Shown here in pieces: positions 1 through 7,677 of a stretch of DNA of 25,126 nt. Under the pieces are notes generated by a model, which worked only from the letters and a program-made list of their open reading frames with translations, was not told the origin of the DNA and made no database searches. The stretch is taken from positions 1 to 25,126 of IMG/VR virus record IMGVR_UViG_3300023313_000028; one strand, given 5' to 3'. The stretch comes from a virus. How positions within the stretch are numbered: the first letter of the stretch is position 1; each line of letters starts with the position of its first letter. The position numbers and the translations under genes were made by a program.

Positions 1-203
1 GATCTTCCACTTACATTAAAGTCTACACCAAAAACTTGTGACGTTCCACCTATAAGGTCAAGCGTAACCTTGTTAACGTCCGTTGGTGGTAGTTGTAGCT
101 GTATTTGTTTATTTAAAGCTTCTGTAGCCGTAAGTGTGACGATCTCAACTGCATAATTATTGTCTATCGTTACAACTCTTTGAGCTTTGAAGGATAATGC
201 CAT
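1..203 (-). CDS. Conserved phage structural-type protein, cut by left edge
   Basis: The ATG is at 203..201 and overlaps the stop of the upstream lipoprotein gene as TAATG. The frame stays open to the window edge, giving 67 codons, so the C-terminus is missing. The visible protein begins MALSFKAQRVVTIDNNYAVE, is rich in beta-forming residues, and contains GGTSQVFGVDFNVSG near the edge. This G-G-x-x-Q-x-x-G-x-D-F-x-V-x-G pattern is one I associate with small conserved proteins or domains near phage tail-fibre and lysis genes, usually followed by a tryptophan-containing strand. No biochemical function is known to me. The gene is real by frame, tight coupling and motif; a structural role is inference. 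Confidence 0.7.
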   Translation of the reverse strand, partial: MALSFKAQRVVTIDNNYAVEIVTLTATEALNKQIQLQLPPTDVNKVTLDLIGGTSQVFGVDFNVSGR

Positions 204-466
204 TATTTATCCTTACACTTTTTTATATTATAATTAACCCAAGGCAATATCGGGTCGATAATGTCAGACGTTTTAAAACCTGTCACATCGTCACAATCAG
301 ACAATGGAAGATTAACTACTTTTGAAATTACTTTTCTTTTTTTGAGATCATACAAAAATCTTTTACAAGTATTAAATTTAAAAGATGTTGTGTATCTATA
401 TTGTGGTTCAAGATGTACGCAAGCAACACTAAATGTCAGAAAGAACATCATCATAAGCTTGCTCAT
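203..466 (-). CDS. Small lipoprotein, possible spanin-like lysis protein
   Basis: The start chosen is the ATG at 466..464, because AGGAG lies 6 bases upstream. A longer version from 490 adds eight residues before the signal and has no better ribosome site. The 87-residue product starts MSKLMMMFFLTFSVAC, a lipoprotein signal with a lipobox ending at Cys16, so the mature protein should be lipid-anchored at its N-terminus. Further along it has PLSDCDDVTGF, resembling a P-L-x-x-C-x-x-V-x-G-F motif I recall from small uncharacterised phage proteins. Its first 38 bases overlap the preceding gene in another frame, and small putative holin-like genes lie just upstream. A small lipoprotein overlapping a neighbour recalls Rz1 outer-membrane spanins, but no inner-membrane Rz partner is recognisable. 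A surface or superinfection-exclusion lipoprotein is an alternative. Confidence 0.72.
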   Translation of the reverse strand: MSKLMMMFFLTFSVACVHLEPQYRYTTSFKFNTCKRFLYDLKKRKVISKVVNLPLSDCDDVTGFKTSDIIDPILPWVNYNIKKCKDK

Positions 467-746
467 TGCCACTCCTTTTTGCTTCCTCAAGTGTTTTTAT
501 TAAAATTTTTCCTTTTGTCCTCTCGTAATAATATCCAAGTATCAAAAAAGTTTCTTTTATTATTGGTTCTGCTATTTCATCAAATAAATATTTTGAAATA
601 TATTTGACAATAAAAACCTTAAAACCACCACCAACAGCAGTTTTAAAAAATGATTTCAAAGCAAAAGTGACAAATTTTCCTTTCAAAAAATAAATCAATT
701 TCGCTTTGAAATATTCTAAATAATTATTTTCTATTTTTTTTGCCAT
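429..746 (-). CDS. Small membrane-associated protein of unknown function
   Basis: The ATG at 746..744 is preferred to the TTG just before it. The product is 105 residues. It is unusually rich in Lys, Phe, Tyr and Ile, with a hydrophobic, basic stretch around residues 20-75 including KTAVGGGFKVFIVKYISKYL, and an acidic C-terminus. It looks like a membrane-binding or short membrane-inserted protein rather than a soluble enzyme. The gene overlaps the upstream small helical gene by about 20 bases and the downstream lipoprotein gene by 38, implying coupled translation. Position in a group of small hydrophobic genes after the tail fibres makes a holin, antiholin or other lysis role possible. I do not recognise the family and no catalytic motif is visible. 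Confidence 0.6.
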   Translation of the reverse strand: MAKKIENNYLEYFKAKLIYFLKGKFVTFALKSFFKTAVGGGFKVFIVKYISKYLFDEIAEPIIKETFLILGYYYERTKGKILIKTLEEAKRSGNEQAYDDVLSDI

Positions 747-969
747 CAATCTTGTCGATCATTTCTGTTAAAAGTCCTTCAAATTTACCTTTAACAATTA
801 AATAAAAATCATCAATTTTGTTTTCTGTTCTTACTGCAATTCTTCCTAACATATCAGAAACCTCAACCATTAATTTCATTGCCATTTCTTCTGAAATTTC
901 AAAACCCATTTCTTTGAATTTTGCAACAGACACTTTTAATTCTTCTTTTAAAATTTCTTTAGTTCCCAT
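724..969 (-). CDS. Small helical protein of unknown function
   Basis: This gene has one of the best ribosome sites in the window: AGGAGGT six bases before the ATG at 969, overlapping the stop of the upstream gene. The 81-residue product is charged and predicted almost wholly helical (KEILKEELKVSVAKFKEMGF and following), with a basic tail GKKNRK. There is no signal peptide or clear membrane span. It lies between a coiled-coil membrane protein and another small membrane-associated protein, so it may be a soluble partner in the same lysis or membrane process. I do not recognise the family. The strong ribosome site suggests that it is made in quantity. Confidence 0.65.
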   Translation of the reverse strand: MGTKEILKEELKVSVAKFKEMGFEISEEMAMKLMVEVSDMLGRIAVRTENKIDDFYLIVKGKFEGLLTEMIDKIDGKKNRK

Positions 970-980
970 CTTGCTACCTC

Positions 981-1244
981 CTAGCTAAAAAACTTTTTAT
1001 TTACCCAAGCACCAAATAGTGTTGCAATCATTCCCATGATTGAAACAATACCAGTAACCTTTGTGGTCATTTTTGTTAATTTTATTTCGTTTTTATCAAC
1101 TCGCCTTTCTAGTTTTGTAAAAACAGAAACATTTCTATCTTCAATTTTATTAAGCCAATCGCTCATTCTTTCATGATTTGATATTTGATTATTTTCAATC
1201 GAATCAAGTCTACTTAAAATTAAATTTACTTCATTTTGATTCAT
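981..1244 (-). CDS. Coiled-coil protein with C-terminal membrane anchor, XhlA/holin-like
   Basis: The 87-residue protein has an amphipathic, heptad-like N-terminal two thirds (residues 1-60, LDSIENNQ through KLERRVDKNEIKL) and one hydrophobic segment at about residues 65-80 (VSIMGMIATLFGAWV), then a short basic tail KKFFS. This is the layout of XhlA-type phage proteins, which have a soluble coiled coil and a single membrane span and usually assist holins. The start ATG at 1244 has AGGA a few bases upstream, formed partly by the stop region of the preceding gene. The position after the tail fibres fits a lysis cassette. No endolysin is in the window, so the lysis role is inference. Confidence 0.65.
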   Translation of the reverse strand: MNQNEVNLILSRLDSIENNQISNHERMSDWLNKIEDRNVSVFTKLERRVDKNEIKLTKMTTKVTGIVSIMGMIATLFGAWVNKKFFS

Positions 1245-1250
1245 ATTTTC

Positions 1251-2024
1251 CTATAAACAAGTTTTATAAGCGTCCATTTTGCTTAAAATTAAAGTAATAT
1301 CTGAACTTGAAATTAAAGTACCATCTGGAACTATTGCTGATATTTCGCTCCTAGCTTCGCAAAGATCACCATCAAACATTGAATCCTTAATTGTTTTAAG
1401 AGTTGATTTAAGACCTTTTCTTTGAGCTTTTGAAAGCCCTTTTTGCTTATTTAAAACCTTGACCATTGCATAGAGCTTTTGACCAAATTTCATATCTGAA
1501 AGCTCTTTATCTACCGCTTTTTTATAATTTTCTTCTGCTAGTTTTTTAGCTTCGTAATTCGCTTTAAGTACAGCATCTTCAACTAGGATTTTTCTACCTG
1601 ATAACTTTTTATTATAACGTAAAACTTTAGTACAATAAATCTCTGAGAAATCCTGAGCCATTACAACTCTTTCTTGTATTGATGAACAAACTTTACTTGA
1701 ATTAAGAGCTTCACAGACTTGTTGTGCGGTTTTAGATTCGTCAATACTTGCTGTTGCAGGATCATTAATGATTGCAACACAAGGTTGAATTTCTGTTTTA
1801 GAATTTACAGGCTTTGTATAGTCGTCAATTTCCTCGTCAACTTCTTTGAAAGTATCAAACTTAAAATCTTTGTTTATTTTTTTACACTTTTTAGAAAGAG
1901 AATGTTTTTTACATTCTTTTTTGTCAGAATAAACAATCGACTTTTTGGCAAGGAAATCTTCTCTTGTCATGTAGTTTCCTGCTAAAACATTAAAACTTAA
2001 AATTAGTAATATTAAATATTTCAT
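1251..2024 (-). CDS. Exported protein of unknown function with Sec signal peptide
   Basis: The 257-residue product begins MKYLILLILSFNVLAG, a textbook Sec signal peptide with likely cleavage after Ala15 (VLA/G). The mature part is lysine- and glutamate-rich, contains about eight cysteines spread through it, and is strongly helical at residues 140-215, consistent with a periplasmic or secreted disulphide-containing protein. Its ATG overlaps the stop of the fibre-like gene as TAATG, and the ribosome site GAGGG is formed by that gene's last codons, so the two are translationally coupled. It could be an assembly factor for the exported fibre-like protein, a superinfection-exclusion factor or a lysis-associated protein. 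I do not recognise the family. Confidence 0.75.
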   Translation of the reverse strand: MKYLILLILSFNVLAGNYMTREDFLAKKSIVYSDKKECKKHSLSKKCKKINKDFKFDTFKEVDEEIDDYTKPVNSKTEIQPCVAIINDPATASIDESKTAQQVCEALNSSKVCSSIQERVVMAQDFSEIYCTKVLRYNKKLSGRKILVEDAVLKANYEAKKLAEENYKKAVDKELSDMKFGQKLYAMVKVLNKQKGLSKAQRKGLKSTLKTIKDSMFDGDLCEARSEISAIVPDGTLISSSDITLILSKMDAYKTCL

Positions 2025-4309
2025 TATTTTTTCCCTCTACAAGATATATTAAAATCCCCATCAGCAGGACTTCCTGCCCCTGATAACCCATAACGAAAGA
2101 TAGTAATATTATTACTATCAACTACTATTGATTGTAAGGTTGCAGAAGATGCGAACACTTCATTAGACACAACACAAACTGGTTTAACTGAATATATATT
2201 AGGCTTTAATATTAAATCTACATTTCCTGTTGATTGTCTTATGGTCGAACTTATCCATGACTCACATAACCCACTTGCTGTATCAATTGTTGCAGTTCCG
2301 TTATTATTAATCCTACAACTCTCAACCCTTACTCCACTCGAAACGCTTGTCTCAACCATATTCTGAATTATAGGTCGGGCGATGTGTTGACCTATGAGTT
2401 CGACAGTAACTTGAATTTGTCGATCAGACACAGAAACAACCCTATCAGTCAGCAAAGTTGTCCCTGCTGAGGTATTCATTAATTTAATAGTTTTGCTTCC
2501 AGAATTTAAATTAAATGTTTGACAAGTTCTTTGATGACTTTGTGTTGCCCCACCTGAGTTAATATATTGACCAGTACCGAATTGCAAAACAGTTGCTGAA
2601 TTATTTTGAGTTTCATTTATTCTAAAAGCAATATGATTACTAGCGTTTGAAAACTCAAAACACGTTTTATATTTACCAGAAACTGGTGCATCAAAAACTA
2701 TACCTATAATTTCAGCTCCTAATGCACAGGTTAACCCTGTACTATTGTTTCCTACACATGGTATTTGTGCATTTCCCCTCTTTATAATCATATCTAATGA
2801 AGCTTCTGATATATCAGAGTCTACCCCACTATTTACAACAGTAGTATTTGTTCCAGTGCTTGAACCAATTTGTGCTTCAATCCCAAAATCCGTAACACTC
2901 GGAGCGTAGGTTTTAAGTGGGTTTGCTGTCCATCCGACTATTGGGATGGTTATATCCCCTTTTAGTGTTAAATTTACTTGACCAAGACCTAGCCAAGACG
3001 CACTCCATGCCTCCATATTTGTTGTTGTTGCCCCACCTGCATCCCCTGCGGCAACACCTATTGAAACAGCTATACTTGTTGGTGATGCATATCTAAATAT
3101 AATACTCCCAGAAACATTAGTTGATCCATTACTTATTGTTCCTGATCCTAAAATTGTTCCTTGATCGTATACCTGTGCGCCTATAGATGAATTAATTTTA
3201 TTAACATCTATTTGCAAACCATCTGGAATAGTTATTCGATAAGTCCCAGTACCATTTGTTCCAGACCCATTTTGTGTAAATTCTATTTTTCCAACAAGTG
3301 TGTCACCAACCCTTTTATATAAGAAATCACTTTTTATAACTGAACCAACTGTAGGATTCGTTGTTGTTGCAGTTATTACAAGGTTTCCACCAGATTTCCA
3401 ATCAGTAATAATTTGATCTATTTGGCTTACGTTTAAATTACTTCCCACATATAAATCATCTAAATCAATAGTTCCTGCGGCAGTTGAAGAAATTCTTATT
3501 AAGTATTGAGTTCCTTTAGTGCAAGCAAATGGGACAATTGAAGAATCATTAAAGCTTGTTAAGTTTGAAACTACCTCACTTGCTACTGGGTTTACTAGAT
3601 CAGCAGTTGCATAGACTTCATACTTGAATACGCTATCACCTTGGTTGTAGCCTATTCTTAACATACAGCCACCGCTACCAAATTCACTAGAATCTGGAAC
3701 AGTGAAGAAATCACTTTCTACTTTTTCACCTGCGACTGTTGAAACAAATCTTGCGAATTTTAAATTTTGTTCCGTTGAATTTACATGATTTTCTACGGTT
3801 AAAGTTCCACCTGTTGCAGTAAAATTTAATGGAAGATTTCCAGAGAAATCCTCAAATCCTGAGTTTGCGACAAGATTTGTTCCGTCCCCTCCACCGCCAG
3901 AACCTGATCCAATTTTCTTTTCAACTATCCCATTATTAAAAGTTAAAGCCCCCGAAGTGGCATTATATTTAAAAGCTGGATTTGATGCCCCTGCACCTTT
4001 GTCGAATATTAAAAATTTATCTGTATCTGTTCCATCACCAACTGTTAAAGTGTTTCCAGATGAAGTTATGTTTCCACCTGTTGTTAGTGTTGAATCTAAA
4101 TTAAATGGTAAATTAAAACTTAAATTTGAACCAGTTGAACTTGATAGTTTTGGATTTAAAACACCTAGTCCAAAATCAAAAGAAAAACTTTTCGCATTTC
4201 CAGATGTCGGTCTTCCTAAACTAAATTGATCTGCTTTCAATGTTTCTGGAATCGAATATGCTTTAAAAGCAAAAACTGACATAAAAAGTATTAATAAAAT
4301 ATTTTTCAT
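2024..4309 (-). CDS. Large tail-fibre-like modular protein with signal peptide
   Basis: At 761 residues this is the largest product here. It is rich in Ser, Thr, Gly and Asn with beta-repeat character, as in tail fibres and receptor-binding proteins. Order: signal peptide MKNILLILFMSVFAFKAYS (cleavage after Ser19); a repetitive beta region to about 130; a glycine linker GSGSGGGGDG at 134-143; a module starting NLVANSGFEDF at 145, resembling the N-terminal strand of carbohydrate-binding jelly-roll domains; a fibre module with YKRVGDTLVGKIEF near the middle, ending in a WSASW strand; and a cysteine-containing C-terminus. GAGGT lies six bases before the ATG, which overlaps the upstream stop as TAATG. 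A Sec signal is unexpected on a fibre that should assemble in the cytoplasm. Receptor binding is inferred from composition and place; a secreted or cell-surface phage protein is the alternative. Confidence 0.78.
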   Translation of the reverse strand: MKNILLILFMSVFAFKAYSIPETLKADQFSLGRPTSGNAKSFSFDFGLGVLNPKLSSSTGSNLSFNLPFNLDSTLTTGGNITSSGNTLTVGDGTDTDKFLIFDKGAGASNPAFKYNATSGALTFNNGIVEKKIGSGSGGGGDGTNLVANSGFEDFSGNLPLNFTATGGTLTVENHVNSTEQNLKFARFVSTVAGEKVESDFFTVPDSSEFGSGGCMLRIGYNQGDSVFKYEVYATADLVNPVASEVVSNLTSFNDSSIVPFACTKGTQYLIRISSTAAGTIDLDDLYVGSNLNVSQIDQIITDWKSGGNLVITATTTNPTVGSVIKSDFLYKRVGDTLVGKIEFTQNGSGTNGTGTYRITIPDGLQIDVNKINSSIGAQVYDQGTILGSGTISNGSTNVSGSIIFRYASPTSIAVSIGVAAGDAGGATTTNMEAWSASWLGLGQVNLTLKGDITIPIVGWTANPLKTYAPSVTDFGIEAQIGSSTGTNTTVVNSGVDSDISEASLDMIIKRGNAQIPCVGNNSTGLTCALGAEIIGIVFDAPVSGKYKTCFEFSNASNHIAFRINETQNNSATVLQFGTGQYINSGGATQSHQRTCQTFNLNSGSKTIKLMNTSAGTTLLTDRVVSVSDRQIQVTVELIGQHIARPIIQNMVETSVSSGVRVESCRINNNGTATIDTASGLCESWISSTIRQSTGNVDLILKPNIYSVKPVCVVSNEVFASSATLQSIVVDSNNITIFRYGLSGAGSPADGDFNISCRGKK

Positions 4310-4911
4310 TATGCGACCTCGTTTATATTTGATACAAAATTATTTCCTGCACCATTATCTGCAACATCAGAAGTGTTGTCAAAAAAAGATGCTTGGGTAA
4401 TCATGCAATTTTTCGATGTATTAGTAAATTCAAAAACAATATCACCAACATCGTTAAATGAAATAAATCTTCCACCAATTATTTTTATTCTTAATCCAGT
4501 TATTTGAAAAGCTTTTGCAAGACCTGTCACAGTTGAAACAAGTGCAGAAGGTTTAAATTCTATAATTAAATCGTTTTTACTTATAATTTGAGTTGCGGTA
4601 AGTGCCATCGGGGTTGTTACTAAAATTTTTGAACCATCTAAAATATTTGCATCTGCCATAACTGCGTTCAAATCAGCGTGAGTTCCACCAACACCAACAA
4701 TTGCATCATAATTTAATGCTTGAGCAACTACACCATCGACTGCTCCATCAAGATAAACTATCCATGAATAAACAATGTTCATCCAAAAATTCATAAATTT
4801 TACGTTTGGTTTTTCTACCGACCACCCTGTTTGTTTTTTACTTAAAGCAGGTATTTCCAATAAAGCACCGCCACTTGTGGCCCATTCTGCTGATTCTGTT
4901 GGTTTTGCCAT
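4309..4911 (-). CDS. Tail fibre or baseplate-attached protein with beta-solenoid-like region
   Basis: The 200-residue product has an aromatic-rich N-terminus (GWSVEKPNVKFMNFWMNIVY around residues 28-50), a pattern I associate with baseplate-attachment ends of phage tail proteins. It then has a beta-solenoid-like part (residues 75-195) with GTHADLNAVMADANILDGSK and alternating hydrophobic strands, resembling short pectate-lyase-like folds in fibres. No catalytic residues of a depolymerase are evident and the solenoid is too short for a full enzyme. AGGAG lies eight bases upstream of the ATG. It sits between the last baseplate gene and the large fibre-like gene, so a short fibre or an adaptor for the fibre is the best reading. 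Confidence 0.7.
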   Translation of the reverse strand: MAKPTESAEWATSGGALLEIPALSKKQTGWSVEKPNVKFMNFWMNIVYSWIVYLDGAVDGVVAQALNYDAIVGVGGTHADLNAVMADANILDGSKILVTTPMALTATQIISKNDLIIEFKPSALVSTVTGLAKAFQITGLRIKIIGGRFISFNDVGDIVFEFTNTSKNCMITQASFFDNTSDVADNGAGNNFVSNINEVA

Positions 4912-4933
4912 TATTTATTCTCCTATTAATATA

Positions 4934-5608
4934 TTATACTGAAATAAACTTTCCTCCAAGTCTTGAATCGTCACTTGTTCCAAAACCAGAGCTATTATTT
5001 GTACCATCGAAACCAAAATCAAGTGCTGTTTCCAATGTTTCTGCAAAAATTCCAGCACTTACAAGATTTGTTCCATCATCAAAACCATTTGCAGACGGAT
5101 CTTGCTCAAAACCGAATGGTGATACTGTATCAAAAAGACCTATAAAATCAATCCTAACTCCTGCTGATACTATTTCCTGAAGTTTTTCAAAGACAAATTT
5201 TTGAACATTTAGGTTAATTTGTCCATCTGACATTAAATAAACACCTGATGGATAATATTCTTCTAAATAAACAGATGTTGCTTGAGTTATTAATTTATAT
5301 GCGTTTATTATTGTTTCTGTTTCACCTTCTGAATAATTTTGAACAATTTTTACATATAAAAGTATTCGGTAAAAATCATCATCGTAACCAAGTCTTTCTT
5401 GTCCAACTATTGTTCCAAAATCATCTAATGTTTGACCAATTGCAGTATCAACCCAACGACCATCATATAACGTAAAGAAAACATCTTCAATTTCTTGTGT
5501 TTGATTTGCAATACTTGTAATGAGTGAAACAAATTTTGGTGAATCCTTATATTGTTCTGCAATTCTGTCAATTGCTTGGCTTAAATGATTTGTTATTTTT
5601 GAACTCAT
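4934..5608 (-). CDS. Tail/baseplate protein, DUF2612-like
   Basis: The 224-residue protein directly follows baseplate J and overlaps its stop, the place where P2-like phages encode gpI and other myophages a DUF2612-type tail protein. The N-terminal half contains RWVDTAIGQTLDDFGTIVG followed by DDDFYRILLYVKI, matching the pattern D-x-x-G-x-x-x-x-x-x-R-x-x-x-x-D-x-x-Y-R that I associate with this family. The C-terminal third is glycine- and aspartate-rich (FGFEQDPSANGFDDG), a low-complexity tail probably contacting the fibres. Its likely role is to attach the fibre proteins to the J-containing wedge. Family assignment is from motif and place, so the broad role is more secure than the name. Confidence 0.75.
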   Translation of the reverse strand: MSSKITNHLSQAIDRIAEQYKDSPKFVSLITSIANQTQEIEDVFFTLYDGRWVDTAIGQTLDDFGTIVGQERLGYDDDFYRILLYVKIVQNYSEGETETIINAYKLITQATSVYLEEYYPSGVYLMSDGQINLNVQKFVFEKLQEIVSAGVRIDFIGLFDTVSPFGFEQDPSANGFDDGTNLVSAGIFAETLETALDFGFDGTNNSSGFGTSDDSRLGGKFISV

Positions 5609-7077
5609 AAAATAGTTACCAATGTTCTAGCACTGTCCCATTTTGAAACTTCATTTGAAGCTATTACTATATTGTCATTCAATGTAGGTGATGCCGTTTT
5701 TCCTATTCTTATTGAAATATCAAGTATTCCTTGAATATTATTTAAAGTGCTTATTAGTTTTGGAAAAACAATAACATCTTGTCCAATTGTTAAAGCGTTC
5801 CCAAAATTTAAAATAGCTGTTTCAGCTTGCGACTGACCATCAACAGGAAAGTTTACATCAACAGTTAAATCAAATTCTACATATATTAAAACATCAAAAG
5901 GTCTTGAAAACTTCATTAAATGAGTTACTCCTTCCGAATCAGTTGCTAATGCTGACGATGTTCCAAATGTTTCTATTCCGGCAGGTTTTGTTTCCCATAT
6001 TTTTTGAGCAATATCTAAATCAACCCCACCTTGAACAACCATTTCAAAACTTTTAGGTGGTCGACCATCAACATCTGTTATCATTGTTATATTTTCAAAA
6101 GCAACAACTGCATCGACTAGTGACAAACTCGCGAGTTGAGAAGCTATTGCACCAAGAACACTTGCTCCTGCTGTTTGCAAAGAATTTTCTCTCCTTAGTT
6201 TTAAATCAGCATCAGATTCAATTGATCTTCCCACTGTTGCATCTAATTCATTTGATACAGAAACAAGCCCAACCAAAGGATTTTCAATAACAGAAAGTGA
6301 TCCGCTTGGTGCTGATATAGCCCCGACATTTTCAGCTACAACAAGAGCTTGAACTCTGTTTGGAAAACCAATTTGAGTTGTTGAAAATGTTAAATTGACA
6401 GGAGTTGCACCATTTAATAATGAGTTTGTTCCAACAGAAAGCAATGGTTGATCTTGAAAACCATCTGCACCTTGAAATGTTATGTTAAAGCCTGTAGAAA
6501 AGTCGCCTGCAACTAGTACAGACGACAGATTTGGCAAGGCATTGAGAGCGTTCTCAATATCTTGGGAGGTAGCATTAAAAGCTAAAGACGCACTATCGTT
6601 ACCACCTAACGACAATACAAAATTGCCTGAATCTGGAACAGAATCAAACAGGATTTTTTGAATTTCATCTTGTCCTGCTGATATTGTTTGAGAAGTTTCT
6701 AAAACAAATCTTGCCGAACTGTTTCCGCTTACTGAAAAAATAGAAAGTGCTGGGATTATTGTTCCAACATCACCTAGAAATGTAAGTGTGACTTGAGATT
6801 TTAAGCCTGACTGTCTTTTTAATCCTGTTAAACTAACAACATTATCAAGCTGTACTGCCGAACTTTTTAATGGATATTGTGAATTATATATTCCTTCTCC
6901 TAATTCCCATAATAGTGATTCTCGTTCTGATAAAATTCCTATTAATTGACCGAATTTTGAAGATGGTAAAATATTTATATTAGGGCCAAAAATACTTTTG
7001 AAAAATGTTTCATATTCAATTTTAATATCATCAAGCCTTTTTGGATTAAAACCTGTTGAAGTTAAACCGTAAATCAT
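5605..7077 (-). CDS. Baseplate J-like wedge protein
   Basis: The 490-residue protein has the features of the P2 gpJ/Mu gp47 family: an N-terminus opening YGLTSTGF with R-L-x-x-I, a helical segment including GQLIGILSERESLLWELGEG, then L-D-x-x-x-x-L-T-G-L-K-R, and a C-terminal ring domain with ESDADLKLRRENSLQ and PKLISTLNNIQGI. It builds the baseplate wedge and joins the gp25-like protein to the outer tail parts. Residues about 137-236 (bases 6370-6669) form an extra beta-sandwich-like module with NFVLSLGGNDSASLAFNA and FNITFQGADGF, a pattern I recall in many unrelated phage structural proteins. That stretch is higher in G+C than the rest, suggesting domain acquisition. Start and stop overlap both neighbours by a few bases. 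Confidence 0.9.
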   Translation of the reverse strand: MIYGLTSTGFNPKRLDDIKIEYETFFKSIFGPNINILPSSKFGQLIGILSERESLLWELGEGIYNSQYPLKSSAVQLDNVVSLTGLKRQSGLKSQVTLTFLGDVGTIIPALSIFSVSGNSSARFVLETSQTISAGQDEIQKILFDSVPDSGNFVLSLGGNDSASLAFNATSQDIENALNALPNLSSVLVAGDFSTGFNITFQGADGFQDQPLLSVGTNSLLNGATPVNLTFSTTQIGFPNRVQALVVAENVGAISAPSGSLSVIENPLVGLVSVSNELDATVGRSIESDADLKLRRENSLQTAGASVLGAIASQLASLSLVDAVVAFENITMITDVDGRPPKSFEMVVQGGVDLDIAQKIWETKPAGIETFGTSSALATDSEGVTHLMKFSRPFDVLIYVEFDLTVDVNFPVDGQSQAETAILNFGNALTIGQDVIVFPKLISTLNNIQGILDISIRIGKTASPTLNDNIVIASNEVSKWDSARTLVTIL

Positions 7078-7430
7078 AATAATACCTCGCTAAAACTAAC
7101 CACGCTTTCATCAAATCTAACTGAAAAATCAATTTTAAGTGATCTCGTTGACTGATTAAATGTGGATTTAAAAGATATTAATTCAAGAACATCTTTTGAA
7201 TTTAGTATAACATTTTTAAGTGCTGAGTTTGCTTTTATAGGATCAATATTTTTTTTAAGTATTAATTGAAAATAAGGAACACCAATTTCAACATCAAGAA
7301 ACCATTCACCAAAAAATAATCTTAAATTTTCTTTTAATATTTGAACCTTTTCATCAAGTCCAGTTATGAAAGATAAATCATTATTTTCTACTACAAAATC
7401 ATTTAATGAATCCGATTTTAAACTTGTCAT
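7074..7430 (-). CDS. gp25-like baseplate wedge protein
   Basis: The 118-residue product matches T4 gp25/P2 gpW in size and in the core motif: V-Q-I-L-K-E-N-L-R-L-F-F-G-E-W-F-L-D, then GVPYFQLILKK and a C-terminal strand pair ending in SVRFDESVVSFSEVLL. These proteins share a fold with type VI secretion TssE and are part of the conserved wedge that anchors the first sheath ring. It lies directly before J and overlaps it by four bases, the order seen in P2 and Mu. In the family an acidic residue in the E-W-F/L region is conserved, and it is present here. Confidence in the function is high. Confidence 0.9.
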   Translation of the reverse strand: MTSLKSDSLNDFVVENNDLSFITGLDEKVQILKENLRLFFGEWFLDVEIGVPYFQLILKKNIDPIKANSALKNVILNSKDVLELISFKSTFNQSTRSLKIDFSVRFDESVVSFSEVLL

Positions 7431-7675
7431 GATATTGTAAGCCCTGTTTGTTTAGCAATGTCGCCTGTTGCCGTATCTGGCAAGCCTCCGACTCCTGGAG
7501 TAAAAACACTCGCATTTACATCTGAAACAACTGCTCTTTTTATTTCGGCAATAATTTCTTCCGATATTATAACCCAAGCATCATCAATTTTTGCTTGATC
7601 CGCAGGTGACAAAGTTATTCCTGCAAACATTCTGTTTATTATATTATCTTTTAATCTAACGCTGTCTAATGCCAT
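7427..7675 (-). CDS. Small baseplate-operon protein of unknown function
   Basis: The 82-residue protein sits between the spike and gp25-like genes, overlapping the latter by four bases. Its N-terminus is helical (SVRLKDNIINRMFAGITLSP, then an acidic-amphipathic helix EEIIAEIKRAVVSDV). The C-terminus is a flexible GVGGLPDTATGDIAKQTGLT segment. Small proteins of this helix-plus-flexible-tail type often lie at this point in myophage baseplate operons. I know no assigned function. It might plug or chaperone the wedge or spike. Coding status is supported by tight packing between two sure genes and by the absence of any alternative frame. Confidence 0.7.
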   Translation of the reverse strand: MALDSVRLKDNIINRMFAGITLSPADQAKIDDAWVIISEEIIAEIKRAVVSDVNASVFTPGVGGLPDTATGDIAKQTGLTIS

Positions 7676-7677
7676 AT

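Noticed and set aside
467-490. Longer lipoprotein start at 490
   Set aside because: It would place eight charged residues before the lipid signal, and the AGGAG site fits the ATG at 466.
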